A DNA stretch of 34,915 nt from Dehalococcoidia bacterium. Lineage in GTDB: Bacteria; Chloroflexota; Dehalococcoidia; Bin125. The first letter of the stretch is position 1. Each line of letters begins with the position of its first letter. The notes beneath the pieces were generated by a model. The model was not told the DNA's origin and made no database searches. It was given only the letters and a program-made list of their open reading frames with translations. Position numbers and translations under genes: made by a program. Where the stretch lies: the NCBI GenBank assembly GCA_022822375.1, contig JAJEBU010000125.1:1-34915 (forward strand). The letters run 5' to 3'. Positions 27,477 through 33,806 of this stretch are shown one piece after another.

Positions 27477-28427
27477 CTAAGGGCGGCTGAGCTGCACCTT
27501 GAAGTCTGCGGGCTCAAGTCCGGCTGTGGCGATCAAGCGGCAGACGTTTGCTGTCAGTGTCGCCGACGACGTCGGAATCTCGACGTACATCGAGTCAATC
27601 TTCCGCCAGGTCCCGCTTGGGATCGTGGGCCGCAGTTGCTGTAGACCGACCGCGATCAGCCGATTGCCCTGCATGCTCTTGATCGGCAACTGACTCGCGT
27701 TCAGCTTGCCTGAAGCGGCGAGCCATTCTGCAATCACACACAAGAGCTCCGGGTACGTTGTTGCGCCACGTTGTGTGTGGTCCGGCAACCGGACGAGGTG
27801 CGGCCTGGTTCCCCACATGTACAGCAGACTGTTGACTGGCCGCCATTGGTAGATTCGCTGGCCCGATACAGTCTTCGGTGTCTGTGGCCTAGGGCTGGGT
27901 GGCGAAGCCGGCGTCGTGACGATGTTTGCCAGTACTTTCTGTTCGATATTGCGCTGCCAGAGGGCCAGCGACATCACGGCGACGGCTGTAGGGTCGCCGG
28001 CGATATCGAAGTGAACGACTTGTTTCGCGCCGTTCGGTCCTCCGTGGCGGGTTTCGTACAGGTACCAGTGCTGACCATCGGTGACGGCGTAGCAGGGGAT
28101 GGCGTTCTGGTTGCAGTAGTCAGATGCTTGACTGCGCGCCCCAGAAAGGTCGCCGCCAAGTTTCTTCGCTTCAATCAGGACGACTGACCGTCCATCCTTT
28201 CCTCTGAGTAAGTAATCGGCTTTGCCCTCCTTGGAGCCGCCGCTCTTCTTGAGCCGCTTCTCAACCCCTACGTGGGTTGGATCTTGGGTCTTCCAGCCGA
28301 GCGCACGCAGCAGGGGATTGATCAGCGCGTAGCGGGTCGCCATCTCGCTGTGGCGAAGCTCATCGCCGTGCGCGCGAATCAGGGTCTGCAGCTCATCGAT
28401 CGTCGACAGCAGCTCGTCCAGGACCAT
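27477..28427 (-). CDS. Orphan HsdR-N-like PD-(D/E)xK nuclease with an unrecognised C-terminal domain
   Basis: The 316-residue protein begins with a domain like the type I restriction enzyme R N-terminal region. It has SEMATRYALINPLLRALGW, then D71 in KADYLL and E86-A-K88 in VVLIEAKKL, the D...ExK metal site, followed by QASDYCNQNAIPCYAVTDGQHWYLYE. A Pro-rich linker (TTPASPPSPRPQTP, 171-184) leads to residues 188-316, a domain I do not recognise. No methylase, specificity or helicase gene is nearby. ATG 28427 is chosen over an upstream extension because TATCAT-N6-ATG precedes it and the extension would be antisense to the next gene. It is convergent with gyrA with 8 nt between stops. The DNA is visibly less GC-rich than gyrA, suggesting transfer. 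Confidence 0.82.
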   Translation of the reverse strand: MVLDELLSTIDELQTLIRAHGDELRHSEMATRYALINPLLRALGWKTQDPTHVGVEKRLKKSGGSKEGKADYLLRGKDGRSVVLIEAKKLGGDLSGARSQASDYCNQNAIPCYAVTDGQHWYLYETRHGGPNGAKQVVHFDIAGDPTAVAVMSLALWQRNIEQKVLANIVTTPASPPSPRPQTPKTVSGQRIYQWRPVNSLLYMWGTRPHLVRLPDHTQRGATTYPELLCVIAEWLAASGKLNASQLPIKSMQGNRLIAVGLQQLRPTIPSGTWRKIDSMYVEIPTSSATLTANVCRLIATAGLEPADFKVQLSRP

Positions 28428-28439
28428 GACGCCATGATA
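28428..28439 (-). promoter_or_regulatory. Leaderless promoter of the orphan nuclease: TATCAT-N6-ATG
   Basis: On the minus strand TATCAT (28439-28434) is followed by GGCGTC and the ATG at 28427. Confidence 0.55.
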
Positions 28440-28462
28440 CCCGCCGCGCCTTGCGCGTCCGC

Positions 28463-28468
28463 TACTAT
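28463..28468 (+). promoter_or_regulatory. Probable -10 element (TACTAT) for the LLM oxidoreductase
   Basis: TACTAT lies 43 nt upstream of the ATG at 28512; the leader would contain the GAGGATGAG ribosome site. Confidence 0.4.
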
Positions 28469-28511
28469 CCCATTGAACCAGCGCGGATACGCGCGAGTGA
28501 GGATGAGACCC

Positions 28512-29651
28512 ATGAAATTCGGCATCTTCTACGAAATCTCGGTCCCCCGACCGTGGGAGAACGACATCGAGCACACCGTCTATCACCGCTGCCTCGAACA
28601 GGTGCGGCTGGCCGACGAGCTCGGCTTCCACTCCGTCTGGGCGGTCGAGCACCACTTCCTCGAGGAGTACTCGCATTGCTCCGCGCCCGAGCTGTTCCTG
28701 ACCGCCTGCGCCATGCAGACCAAGCAGATTCGCGTCGGACACGGGATCGTCGTCTGCGTGCCGCAATTCAACCACCCGATCCGCGCCGCAGAGCGGGCGG
28801 CCGTGCTGGACATCCTCTCAGACGGTCGGCTCGAGTTCGGCACCGGCCGCTCAGCGACCTGGACCGAGCTCGGCGGGATGGGCGCCAACCCCGACGAGAC
28901 CAAGGAAACGTGGGACGAGTACACGCGCACGATCCCGCAGATGTGGACCAACGAGCGTTACGGATACGAGGGCCGCGCGTTCCAGATGCCGACCCGCGCC
29001 GTCCTGCCCAAACCCTACCAGAAGCCGCATCCGCCGATGTGGGTCGCCGTGTCGTCGCCCGGCACCGAGATCGATGCCGCCGAGCGCGGCATGGGCTCGC
29101 TGGGGCTGACCTTCGGCGGTTTCGCGGAGCAAGAGGAGAAGGTCGACCGTTACCGCCGCATCATCCGTGATTGCGAGCCGGCTGGCGCGTTCGTCAACGA
29201 GCGAGTCGCGACGGTCAACTTCCTCTACTGCCACCCCGACAACGAGACCGGGATCAAGACCGGCAGCCGCCTAACCGGCTCGTTCGGCTACCTCGCCGCG
29301 CAGCTGTTGCCCGTGCGCGAGGTGCACCCGACCCGCAGCTACCCGAATCCGGGATTGCTCGCCGCTAGTCGCCAGCAAGCAGCCCAGAATCCGGGCGAGG
29401 GTGCCTCAGCGCCCGAGGGCGTCTGCATCGGCAATCCCGACCGCCTGATCGAAGAGATCAAGAAATGGGAGTCCTGCGGCGTCGACCAAATCAACTTCCT
29501 GCTCAACGCGCTCGAAACGATCCCGCAGGAGGAAGTGTTGGAGAGCCTGCGCCTCTTCGGCGAGGAGGTCATGCCGCACTTCCAGGACGACCAGCCGGCC
29601 ACGACCTCGCTATCGCGTGAACTGGCTGCAACCGCCGCGGCCGGCGACTAG
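28512..29651 (+). CDS. LLM-class flavin-dependent oxidoreductase
   Basis: The 379-residue protein belongs to the luciferase-like monooxygenase fold. It starts MKFGIFYEISVPRPW, has LADELGFHSVWAVEHHF, IRVGHGIVV, HPIRAAERAAVLDILSDGR and FGTGRS, the usual order for TIM-barrel F420- or FMN-dependent members. Reactions could include oxidative cleavage of small carbonyl, aromatic or sulfonated compounds; substrate is not readable. The ATG has GAGGATGAG upstream. The open frame extends to 28272 but that part is antisense to the nuclease gene. It is 39 nt from the ADC-like gene, so they probably act together. Confidence 0.94.
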   Translation: MKFGIFYEISVPRPWENDIEHTVYHRCLEQVRLADELGFHSVWAVEHHFLEEYSHCSAPELFLTACAMQTKQIRVGHGIVVCVPQFNHPIRAAERAAVLDILSDGRLEFGTGRSATWTELGGMGANPDETKETWDEYTRTIPQMWTNERYGYEGRAFQMPTRAVLPKPYQKPHPPMWVAVSSPGTEIDAAERGMGSLGLTFGGFAEQEEKVDRYRRIIRDCEPAGAFVNERVATVNFLYCHPDNETGIKTGSRLTGSFGYLAAQLLPVREVHPTRSYPNPGLLAASRQQAAQNPGEGASAPEGVCIGNPDRLIEEIKKWESCGVDQINFLLNALETIPQEEVLESLRLFGEEVMPHFQDDQPATTSLSRELAATAAAGD

Positions 29652-29690
29652 CAACCTGATCGTCCGCGCCGCACGAACGAGAGGCCGCAG

Positions 29691-30440
29691 ATGCCCATCA
29701 ATGGCAATGCAGACCCCAGCCAGCTGACCAAGTACGCGCCCACCATGTCCAGCCTCGACACCGAGGCTCTGACGCTGCCCGATGTCAAGGTGCTGCAGGT
29801 CATCTACGAGATTGACGATTCAGTGATGGCGGAGCTGATCCCGCCGGCGCTGCATCCGACGATCCCGCCCACGATGCACGTGATCGGTATGCGCGCCGAC
29901 GACGGACCGCTGGGCGCCTTCACGCTCGCCGTCGTGCGTGTCGGATGCCGTGCGGCCGTGCGTCCGCGCGGGTTGCCGACCCGCGCCGTGTGCACGGAAG
30001 GCGAGGCGGCCGAAGCGCTGCGCGACCGCTGGGGCTTTCCGATCACCGTCGGAGAGCCGATCATGCGTCAGCGCTACGACCGTCAGTCGATTCAAGTCGA
30101 CGACGGCAACGTGACCGTCCTCTCCGCTCAGCTGATTGATCCCGTACCGATCGGCAACGGCGACCTGCTCTACACCGCCGGCATGCACGTCGCAAGAGTC
30201 GAGCGGGATGGCGAGACCAAGCCCTGGCTCGTGCAAGTCGACCCGGAGTTTGAGGTCAGCCGCGCTGATCGCGGTCAAGCGCAGATCGACGCGTTCGACA
30301 ACGGCTTCTGGGATGCGCCTGAGCTTCGGCCCGTGTACCCGATCGTCGCGAGCTACACGACGGCCAACGTCACTCTGCCCGCGATTCGTTACATCTGCGA
30401 TCCCGAGCAACCGGCCATCACCGGCACCGTCGCCCTCTAA
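29691..30440 (+). CDS. Acetoacetate-decarboxylase-like protein lacking the catalytic lysine
   Basis: The 249-residue protein has the ADC-fold order: DDSVMAELIPPALHP near the start, PLGAFTLAVVRV, and then RDRWGFPITVGEP, which corresponds to the GREiyGFPKK region. Both Lys of GFPKK are replaced by Ile-Thr, so Schiff-base decarboxylation like that of the clostridial enzyme is unlikely. It may be another lyase or hydrolase of the superfamily. It is 39 nt after the LLM gene and has a GAGAGG upstream of ATG. Confidence 0.75.
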   Translation: MPINGNADPSQLTKYAPTMSSLDTEALTLPDVKVLQVIYEIDDSVMAELIPPALHPTIPPTMHVIGMRADDGPLGAFTLAVVRVGCRAAVRPRGLPTRAVCTEGEAAEALRDRWGFPITVGEPIMRQRYDRQSIQVDDGNVTVLSAQLIDPVPIGNGDLLYTAGMHVARVERDGETKPWLVQVDPEFEVSRADRGQAQIDAFDNGFWDAPELRPVYPIVASYTTANVTLPAIRYICDPEQPAITGTVAL

Positions 30441-30457
30441 CCGATCGCGCGCCCTGA

Positions 30458-30463
30458 TATCCT
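30458..30463 (+). promoter_or_regulatory. Probable -10 element (TATCCT) for the coiled-coil gene
   Basis: TATCCT lies 22 nt upstream of the GTG at 30486, giving a short leader of about 16 nt that contains GAAGGG. Confidence 0.45.
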
Positions 30464-30485
30464 GCACAGACGAAGGGCTCGATCA

Positions 30486-31112
30486 GTGGCCGTACCAACG
30501 AACGCTCTGGAACTCACCAACGCGCTGATCGATTGCGATGTGCCGCGCGAGCCCGCAGAAGCGTTGGCTGCGAAGCTGGCCGAGAACTTCGGCTTGGCCG
30601 CGTCTGAGCAAGACCTCGACCGAAGGATCGCGTCGGAACGTGAGTTATCGGACGCGCGCTTTGAGGCGTTGTTGGATCGCATCGACGCCCGGTTCGAGCG
30701 CGCGGAAGCAGCAATGGACGCCCGCTTCGACGCGATGCAAGCAGAAATGGATGCCCGCTTTACTCATATGCAGGCAGAAATGGATTCCCGCTTCGCTCAG
30801 GTGGACGCCAGATTCGAGCAGATTGATGCCAGGTTCGAGCAGATTGATGCCCGCTTCGATGAGGCTCGGTCGGAGACCAAGACCCGCTTTGCTGAGGCTC
30901 AGTCGGCGACCAATACTCGCTTCGATGAGGCTCGGTCGGAGACCAAGACCCGCTTCGATGAGGCTCGGTCGGAGACCGATGTCCGCTTCCAACTCTATGA
31001 CGCCAAACACTACGCGCGCTTTGCCGAGTTCGAAGTCAAGGTCTATCGCGCCGTCGCCATTGGAACTGGTTTGGTCCTCGCGGCCATCTCGATCTGGGGC
31101 GCATTCGGCTAG
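30486..31112 (+). CDS. RF-repeat coiled-coil protein with C-terminal membrane anchor (CCDC90/DUF1640-like)
   Basis: The 208-residue protein has a small N-terminal head (VPREPAEALAAKLAENF), then residues 56-186 made only of short repeats each carrying an Arg-Phe pair. Phe occurs at 59, 70, 81, 92, 103, 110, 117, 124, 135, 146, 157, 168 and 179. A single C-terminal TM (about 188-205, VAIGTGLVLAAISIWGAF) anchors it. The head-coil-TM layout is that of bacterial CCDC90/DUF1640 proteins, whose role is unclear. Start is GTG 30486 with GAAGGG upstream. Near-identical DNA repeats of 33 bp suggest recent duplication. Confidence 0.85.
   Translation: MAVPTNALELTNALIDCDVPREPAEALAAKLAENFGLAASEQDLDRRIASERELSDARFEALLDRIDARFERAEAAMDARFDAMQAEMDARFTHMQAEMDSRFAQVDARFEQIDARFEQIDARFDEARSETKTRFAEAQSATNTRFDEARSETKTRFDEARSETDVRFQLYDAKHYARFAEFEVKVYRAVAIGTGLVLAAISIWGAFG
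30651..31043 (+). repeat. In-frame tandem repeats encoding 11- and 7-residue RF units
   Basis: Thirteen units follow the pattern 4 or 5 of eleven residues (e.g. DARFDAMQAEM), three of seven (DARFEQI), then eleven again (FDEARSETKTR). At the DNA level a 35-bp block starting TTCGATGAGGCTCGG occurs at 30855 and 30921, with a third, partly changed copy at 30954 (offset 33). Confidence 0.9.
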
Positions 31113-31171
31113 GCGCATGCAGTCAACGATTAGCATGTCCGATAACTGAGCCTCTCCCAATTCATACGGCG

Positions 31172-32068
31172 ATGCCCATGCCCGACACCGAGACCCTGTT
31201 TCCAGGCTTCCGCGAGCACAAGACCGGGCCGATCTTCGCCCGTGTTGGCGGCTCCGGTTCACCGCTCTTGCTCCTCCACGGCTATCCCCAGACCAGCGCC
31301 ATGTGGCACAAGATTGCGCCCGGCCTGGCCCAGCAACACACCGTCGTTGTGGCTGACCTGCTCGGCTACGGCGCCTCCGAATCTCCGCCTGGCGACGGTG
31401 GCGGCGAGGCCTACTCCAAGCGCCAGATGGCCAGGTGCATGGTCGAGCTGATGTCCGACCTGGGCTTCGAGTCGTTCAATCTGGCCGGCCACGATCGCGG
31501 CGGACGCGTTTCCTACCGCCTCGCGCTGGACCATCCCGAACGCGTCGAGAAGCTCTCCACGCTCGACATCATCCCCACGGCCGAGCAGTTCGAGCAGATG
31601 GGCATCGCCGGAGGACTCGGCGGATTCCATTGGTACTTCCTCGCCCAACCATCCCCGCTGCCCGAGACGCTGATCAACGGTGCGCCGGAGTACTTCCTGA
31701 AGCGCATGCTCGGCTCATGGGCCGGGGACGACGACCACAGCGTCTTCACCGAAGCCGCGATGACCGAGTACCTCGCCGCCGCAAACGATCCCGAGACCGT
31801 CCGCAGCTGGTGCGAGGACTACCGCTCGGGCGCGCGATTCGACTTGCGGCTGGACCGCGATGACCGTGCGGCTGGCAAGAAGATCAGCTGTCCCATGCTC
31901 GCGCTCTGGGGCGGCGCACGGCAGCCCCATCGCCGCGGCCGATTCATGGCGACCTGGCGCCGATGGGCGACCGACGTCACGGGGCAAGGGCTCGACTGCG
32001 GCCACTTCTTGCCCGAAGAATTGCCCGACCAGACCGAGGCAGCCCTGCGCGACTTCTTCGCCAGCTAG
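31172..32068 (+). CDS. Fluoroacetate/haloacetate dehalogenase-like alpha/beta hydrolase
   Basis: The 298-residue protein has HGYPQTSAMW (oxyanion), nucleophile Asp108 in GHDRGGR, Arg109 and Arg112 for a carboxylate, Asp132 in TLDIIP, His153-Trp154 in FHWYFLAQP, Tyr217 in EDYRSGA and His278 in CGHFLPEE. These match the residues described for fluoroacetate dehalogenase RPA1163 (110, 111, 114, 134, 155, 156, 219, 280), all offset by exactly two. The enzyme may hydrolyse haloacetates. Start choice between ATG 31172 and 31178 is open. It stands 59 nt after the coiled-coil gene. Confidence 0.9.
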   Translation: MPMPDTETLFPGFREHKTGPIFARVGGSGSPLLLLHGYPQTSAMWHKIAPGLAQQHTVVVADLLGYGASESPPGDGGGEAYSKRQMARCMVELMSDLGFESFNLAGHDRGGRVSYRLALDHPERVEKLSTLDIIPTAEQFEQMGIAGGLGGFHWYFLAQPSPLPETLINGAPEYFLKRMLGSWAGDDDHSVFTEAAMTEYLAAANDPETVRSWCEDYRSGARFDLRLDRDDRAAGKKISCPMLALWGGARQPHRRGRFMATWRRWATDVTGQGLDCGHFLPEELPDQTEAALRDFFAS

Positions 32069-32097
32069 CGCGCCACGAACAGCCGACGCCCCGCCGA

Positions 32098-32103
32098 TAC
32101 GAT
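32098..32103 (+). promoter_or_regulatory. Probable -10 element (TACGAT) for leuD
   Basis: TACGAT lies 54 nt upstream of the leuD ATG in the gap after the hydrolase gene. The leader of about 42 nt has no leucine-codon run or T-box-like structure that I can see. Confidence 0.35.
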
Positions 32104-32151
32104 GCAGACAACCGCGTGGACGACCTCGCCCACGAAGCAGAGGATGAACCG

Positions 32152-32742
32152 ATGGACCCTGTCACCACGTTTAGCGGCACTGGATTGCCGCTCGACCGCG
32201 CCGATGTCGACACCGACCAGATCATCCCGGCCAAGTATCTGAAACGGATCGAGCGGACCGGCTACGGACCGTTCGCATTCGAGGCCTGGGCTCAAGACCC
32301 CGACTTTGTCACCAATCAACCGCAGTTTCAGGGCGCGAGCGTGATGCTCGCCGGACCTAACTTCGGCTGCGGGTCGTCTCGCGAACACGCGGTCTGGGCC
32401 ATCCAGGGCATGGGTGTCCGTGCCGTGATCGCCCCCAGCTTCGCCGACATCTTCCGCAACAACTCGGCCAAGATGGGCTTGCTCACGATCCAGCTCGCCC
32501 AGTCCGACGTAGAAGAGCTGATGCGGATGGTGGAGTCAGAATCGAGCACGCCGATCACGGTGAGCCTGGCGGACCAGACCGTCACCGCACCCGGCGGCTG
32601 GCGGCGCAGCTTTGAGATTGCGCCGTTCGTCAAGCATTGTCTGCTCAACGGCCTTGACGACATATCGCTGACCCTCGAACACGACGACCTGATCGCCGAT
32701 TACGAGTCGAACCGTCCCTCGACGAAGCCGCTGACCGTCTAG
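32152..32742 (+). CDS. leuD: 3-isopropylmalate dehydratase small subunit
   Basis: The 196-residue protein isomerises 2- to 3-isopropylmalate with LeuC in leucine synthesis. Motifs are LDRADVDTDQIIPAKYLK, the substrate-specifying GPNFGCGSSREHAVWAI and APSFADIFRNNSAKMGLL. ATG 32152 has AGAGGATGA upstream; the open frame above it belongs to the hydrolase gene's shadow. leuC is not in the window. leuB follows about 1 kb later, separated by a nuclease remnant and three mini-genes. Confidence 0.96.
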   Translation: MDPVTTFSGTGLPLDRADVDTDQIIPAKYLKRIERTGYGPFAFEAWAQDPDFVTNQPQFQGASVMLAGPNFGCGSSREHAVWAIQGMGVRAVIAPSFADIFRNNSAKMGLLTIQLAQSDVEELMRMVESESSTPITVSLADQTVTAPGGWRRSFEIAPFVKHCLLNGLDDISLTLEHDDLIADYESNRPSTKPLTV

Positions 32743-33054
32743 GATCGACGCACGGTCCAAGCAGCAGTCAAGCCCAAGCTGGTCACACGGTCCGCGGAGG
32801 CAGAACCCGCGGGTGACCCGAGCGTGCTGCGCCTGCCTGAGGGCCTACTGACCGACGATCTGCTGATTGAGATCAGCACCCTGAATGAGCCGCTGCACTT
32901 CGAGCGCAGCCCGAAAGGAGCGCTGGAAATCGCTCCTCAACACGGAACGCATAGCGGTTACCGCGCCAGCCGAATCGCTGTTTGTCGCAATCGCGCCAGG
33001 CTGAGTACATGCCCAGGCAATCGCACCGGACTCCGTCCTTGCGCGACTCCATGA
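32743..33054 (+). pseudogene. Remnant of an Uma2-family (DUF820) nuclease
   Basis: Directly after the leuD stop, in the same frame and without a stop until 33054, is a fragment like the start of Uma2 PD-(D/E)xK proteins: LTDDLLIEISTLNEPLHFER followed by KGALEIAP and SGYRASRI, matching the usual xNxxLRxERxxxGxLxxMPP lead-in. The catalytic SPD...ExK half is missing and the similarity fades after about residue 70, where the frame runs under the first mini-gene. GTG 32824 is a possible start if any product is made. Inside it AGGAGCG/CGCTCCT (32916-32937) form a 7-bp inverted repeat. Confidence 0.4.
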
Positions 33055-33173
33055 TCAATCTGCGCCGCTCGATGAGCCGACGTCACGCGATCTACGGAAT
33101 CATCTCCAACACCTGGGTCAAGATGCGCAATGTCGACAACTGCTGTGGCGACTACGCCTCGGCAGATTGTTGA
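33009..33173 (+). CDS. Mini-protein A of a tandem three-cysteine family
   Basis: The 54-residue product starts MPRQSHRTPSLRDSMINLRR and ends NCCGDYASADC. It shares with copies B and C an N-terminal xxNLR segment, a central hydrophobic helix with Trp (TWVKMR) and the final CC....C. It is the most diverged copy, keeping all three Cys but losing the Gly-Pro of the motif. An in-frame upstream TTG/GTG extension is possible but the N-terminus then stops matching copy C. The ribosome site is weak (AGG 13 nt upstream). A stem-loop follows 13 nt after the stop. I do not recognise the family. Confidence 0.65.
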   Translation: MPRQSHRTPSLRDSMINLRRSMSRRHAIYGIISNTWVKMRNVDNCCGDYASADC

Positions 33174-33186
33174 GTGACTGGCGAAC

Positions 33187-33203
33187 GCGCTCGGGACGAG
33201 CGC
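33187..33203 (+). repeat. Stem-loop after mini-gene A
   Basis: GCGCTC-GGGAC-GAGCGC, a perfect 6-bp stem with a 5-nt loop, 13 nt after the stop codon. No T-tract follows. Confidence 0.6.
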
Positions 33204-33304
33204 ATGAAGTCCGAATACTGACGCCGGGCGCGTCGCTCGCGCACTGCGCGTGCCGCGAGCGGTATCATATGCGCTACGGAGTGGCTTCATGGGAAGGGGG
33301 GCGC

Positions 33305-33463
33305 ATGTGCGAAGGGCGACCTGAGCTGGGTGGATATGCGATCTCCAATCTGCGCAACGGTCAGGGAGTGTTTCACTTCCTACGCAGTGTGGTCGTCACC
33401 AACTGGATCAAATTGCGGAGACTCGAACAGTGTTGCGGTCGCTACGGCGACCCCGGCTGTTGA
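33305..33463 (+). CDS. Mini-protein B of a tandem three-cysteine family
   Basis: The 52-residue product starts MCEGRPELGGYAISNLR, has a hydrophobic middle (FLRSVVVTNWIKLRR) and ends QCCGRYGDPGC. ATG 33305 is chosen because GGGAAGGGGGG sits at a good distance upstream and copy C also begins MCE; an earlier in-frame ATG (33269) has no such site. The Trp-x-Lys/Arg-Leu-Arg run before the Cys motif is shared with copies A and C. Confidence 0.75.
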   Translation: MCEGRPELGGYAISNLRNGQGVFHFLRSVVVTNWIKLRRLEQCCGRYGDPGC

Positions 33464-33475
33464 ACCGGACCACCC

Positions 33476-33494
33476 GACGCTCAGGATGAGCGTC
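33476..33494 (+). repeat. Stem-loop after mini-gene B
   Basis: GACGCTCA-GGA-TGAGCGTC, a perfect 8-bp complementarity with a 3-nt loop (7 bp if the closing A-T opens), 12 nt after the stop codon. Core GCTC/GAGC is the same as in the other two. Confidence 0.6.
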
Positions 33495-33590
33495 CCGCAG
33501 ACGAGTAGACGGTCCAACCTTGACCGCTGCATTGGACGGCTACCCGAGCCTGCGACGCTGAAAGCGGTTCACGCTAGGTGGTGACCTACG

Positions 33591-33749
33591 ATGTGCGAGC
33601 GACCCAAGCCGTCCTTCAGCGACGCGATCGCTAACCTCCGTCGCGATGGCGATCAACGCAGCATCGCTCTCAGAATGCTCGAGATCGCCTGGGATAGATT
33701 GCGCAAGCGGCAGACCTGCTGCGGCAACTACGGCGCTCCAGGCTGTTGA
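33591..33749 (+). CDS. Mini-protein C of a tandem three-cysteine family
   Basis: The 52-residue product starts MCERPKPSFSDAIANLRR, has a helix IALRMLEIAWDRLRKR and ends TCCGNYGAPGC. AGGTGGTGA lies upstream of ATG 33591. Net positive charge, one Trp, and Cys only at residue 2 and in the C-terminal motif suggest a small helical protein with a metal-binding or thiol-reactive tail. It is 57 nt upstream of leuB. Confidence 0.75.
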   Translation: MCERPKPSFSDAIANLRRDGDQRSIALRMLEIAWDRLRKRQTCCGNYGAPGC

Positions 33750-33762
33750 GTGTCCCCGGAAC

Positions 33763-33779
33763 GCGCTCCGGGTGAGCGC
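33763..33779 (+). repeat. Stem-loop after mini-gene C
   Basis: GCGCTC-CGGGT-GAGCGC, a 6-bp perfect stem with a 5-nt loop, 13 nt after the stop codon and 27 nt before the leuB ATG. Confidence 0.6.
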
Positions 33780-33806
33780 CCCAACAACGAATAGGAACTG
33801 GTTCTC

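Noticed and set aside
28428-28775. Upstream extension of the orphan nuclease
   Set aside because: It runs antisense into the LLM gene; the TATCAT-N6-ATG box and the family N-terminus both place the start at 28427.
30855-30990. 33-bp direct repeats as a CRISPR array
   Set aside because: The repeats are contiguous, in frame and encode the hendecads of the coiled coil; there are no unique spacers.
32069-32151. Leucine attenuator or T-box upstream of leuD
   Set aside because: The 83-nt gap has no run of Leu codons, no T-box sequence and no terminator-antiterminator pair that I could find.
33009-33749. Mini-proteins as RiPP precursor peptides
   Set aside because: Their C-termini are the most conserved part rather than a variable core, and no maturase, protease or exporter is nearby. 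The idea is not fully excluded.
33187-33779. The three hairpins as CsrA/RsmA sites (GGA in a loop)
   Set aside because: Only two of the three loops contain GGA, and CsrA is not expected in this lineage.
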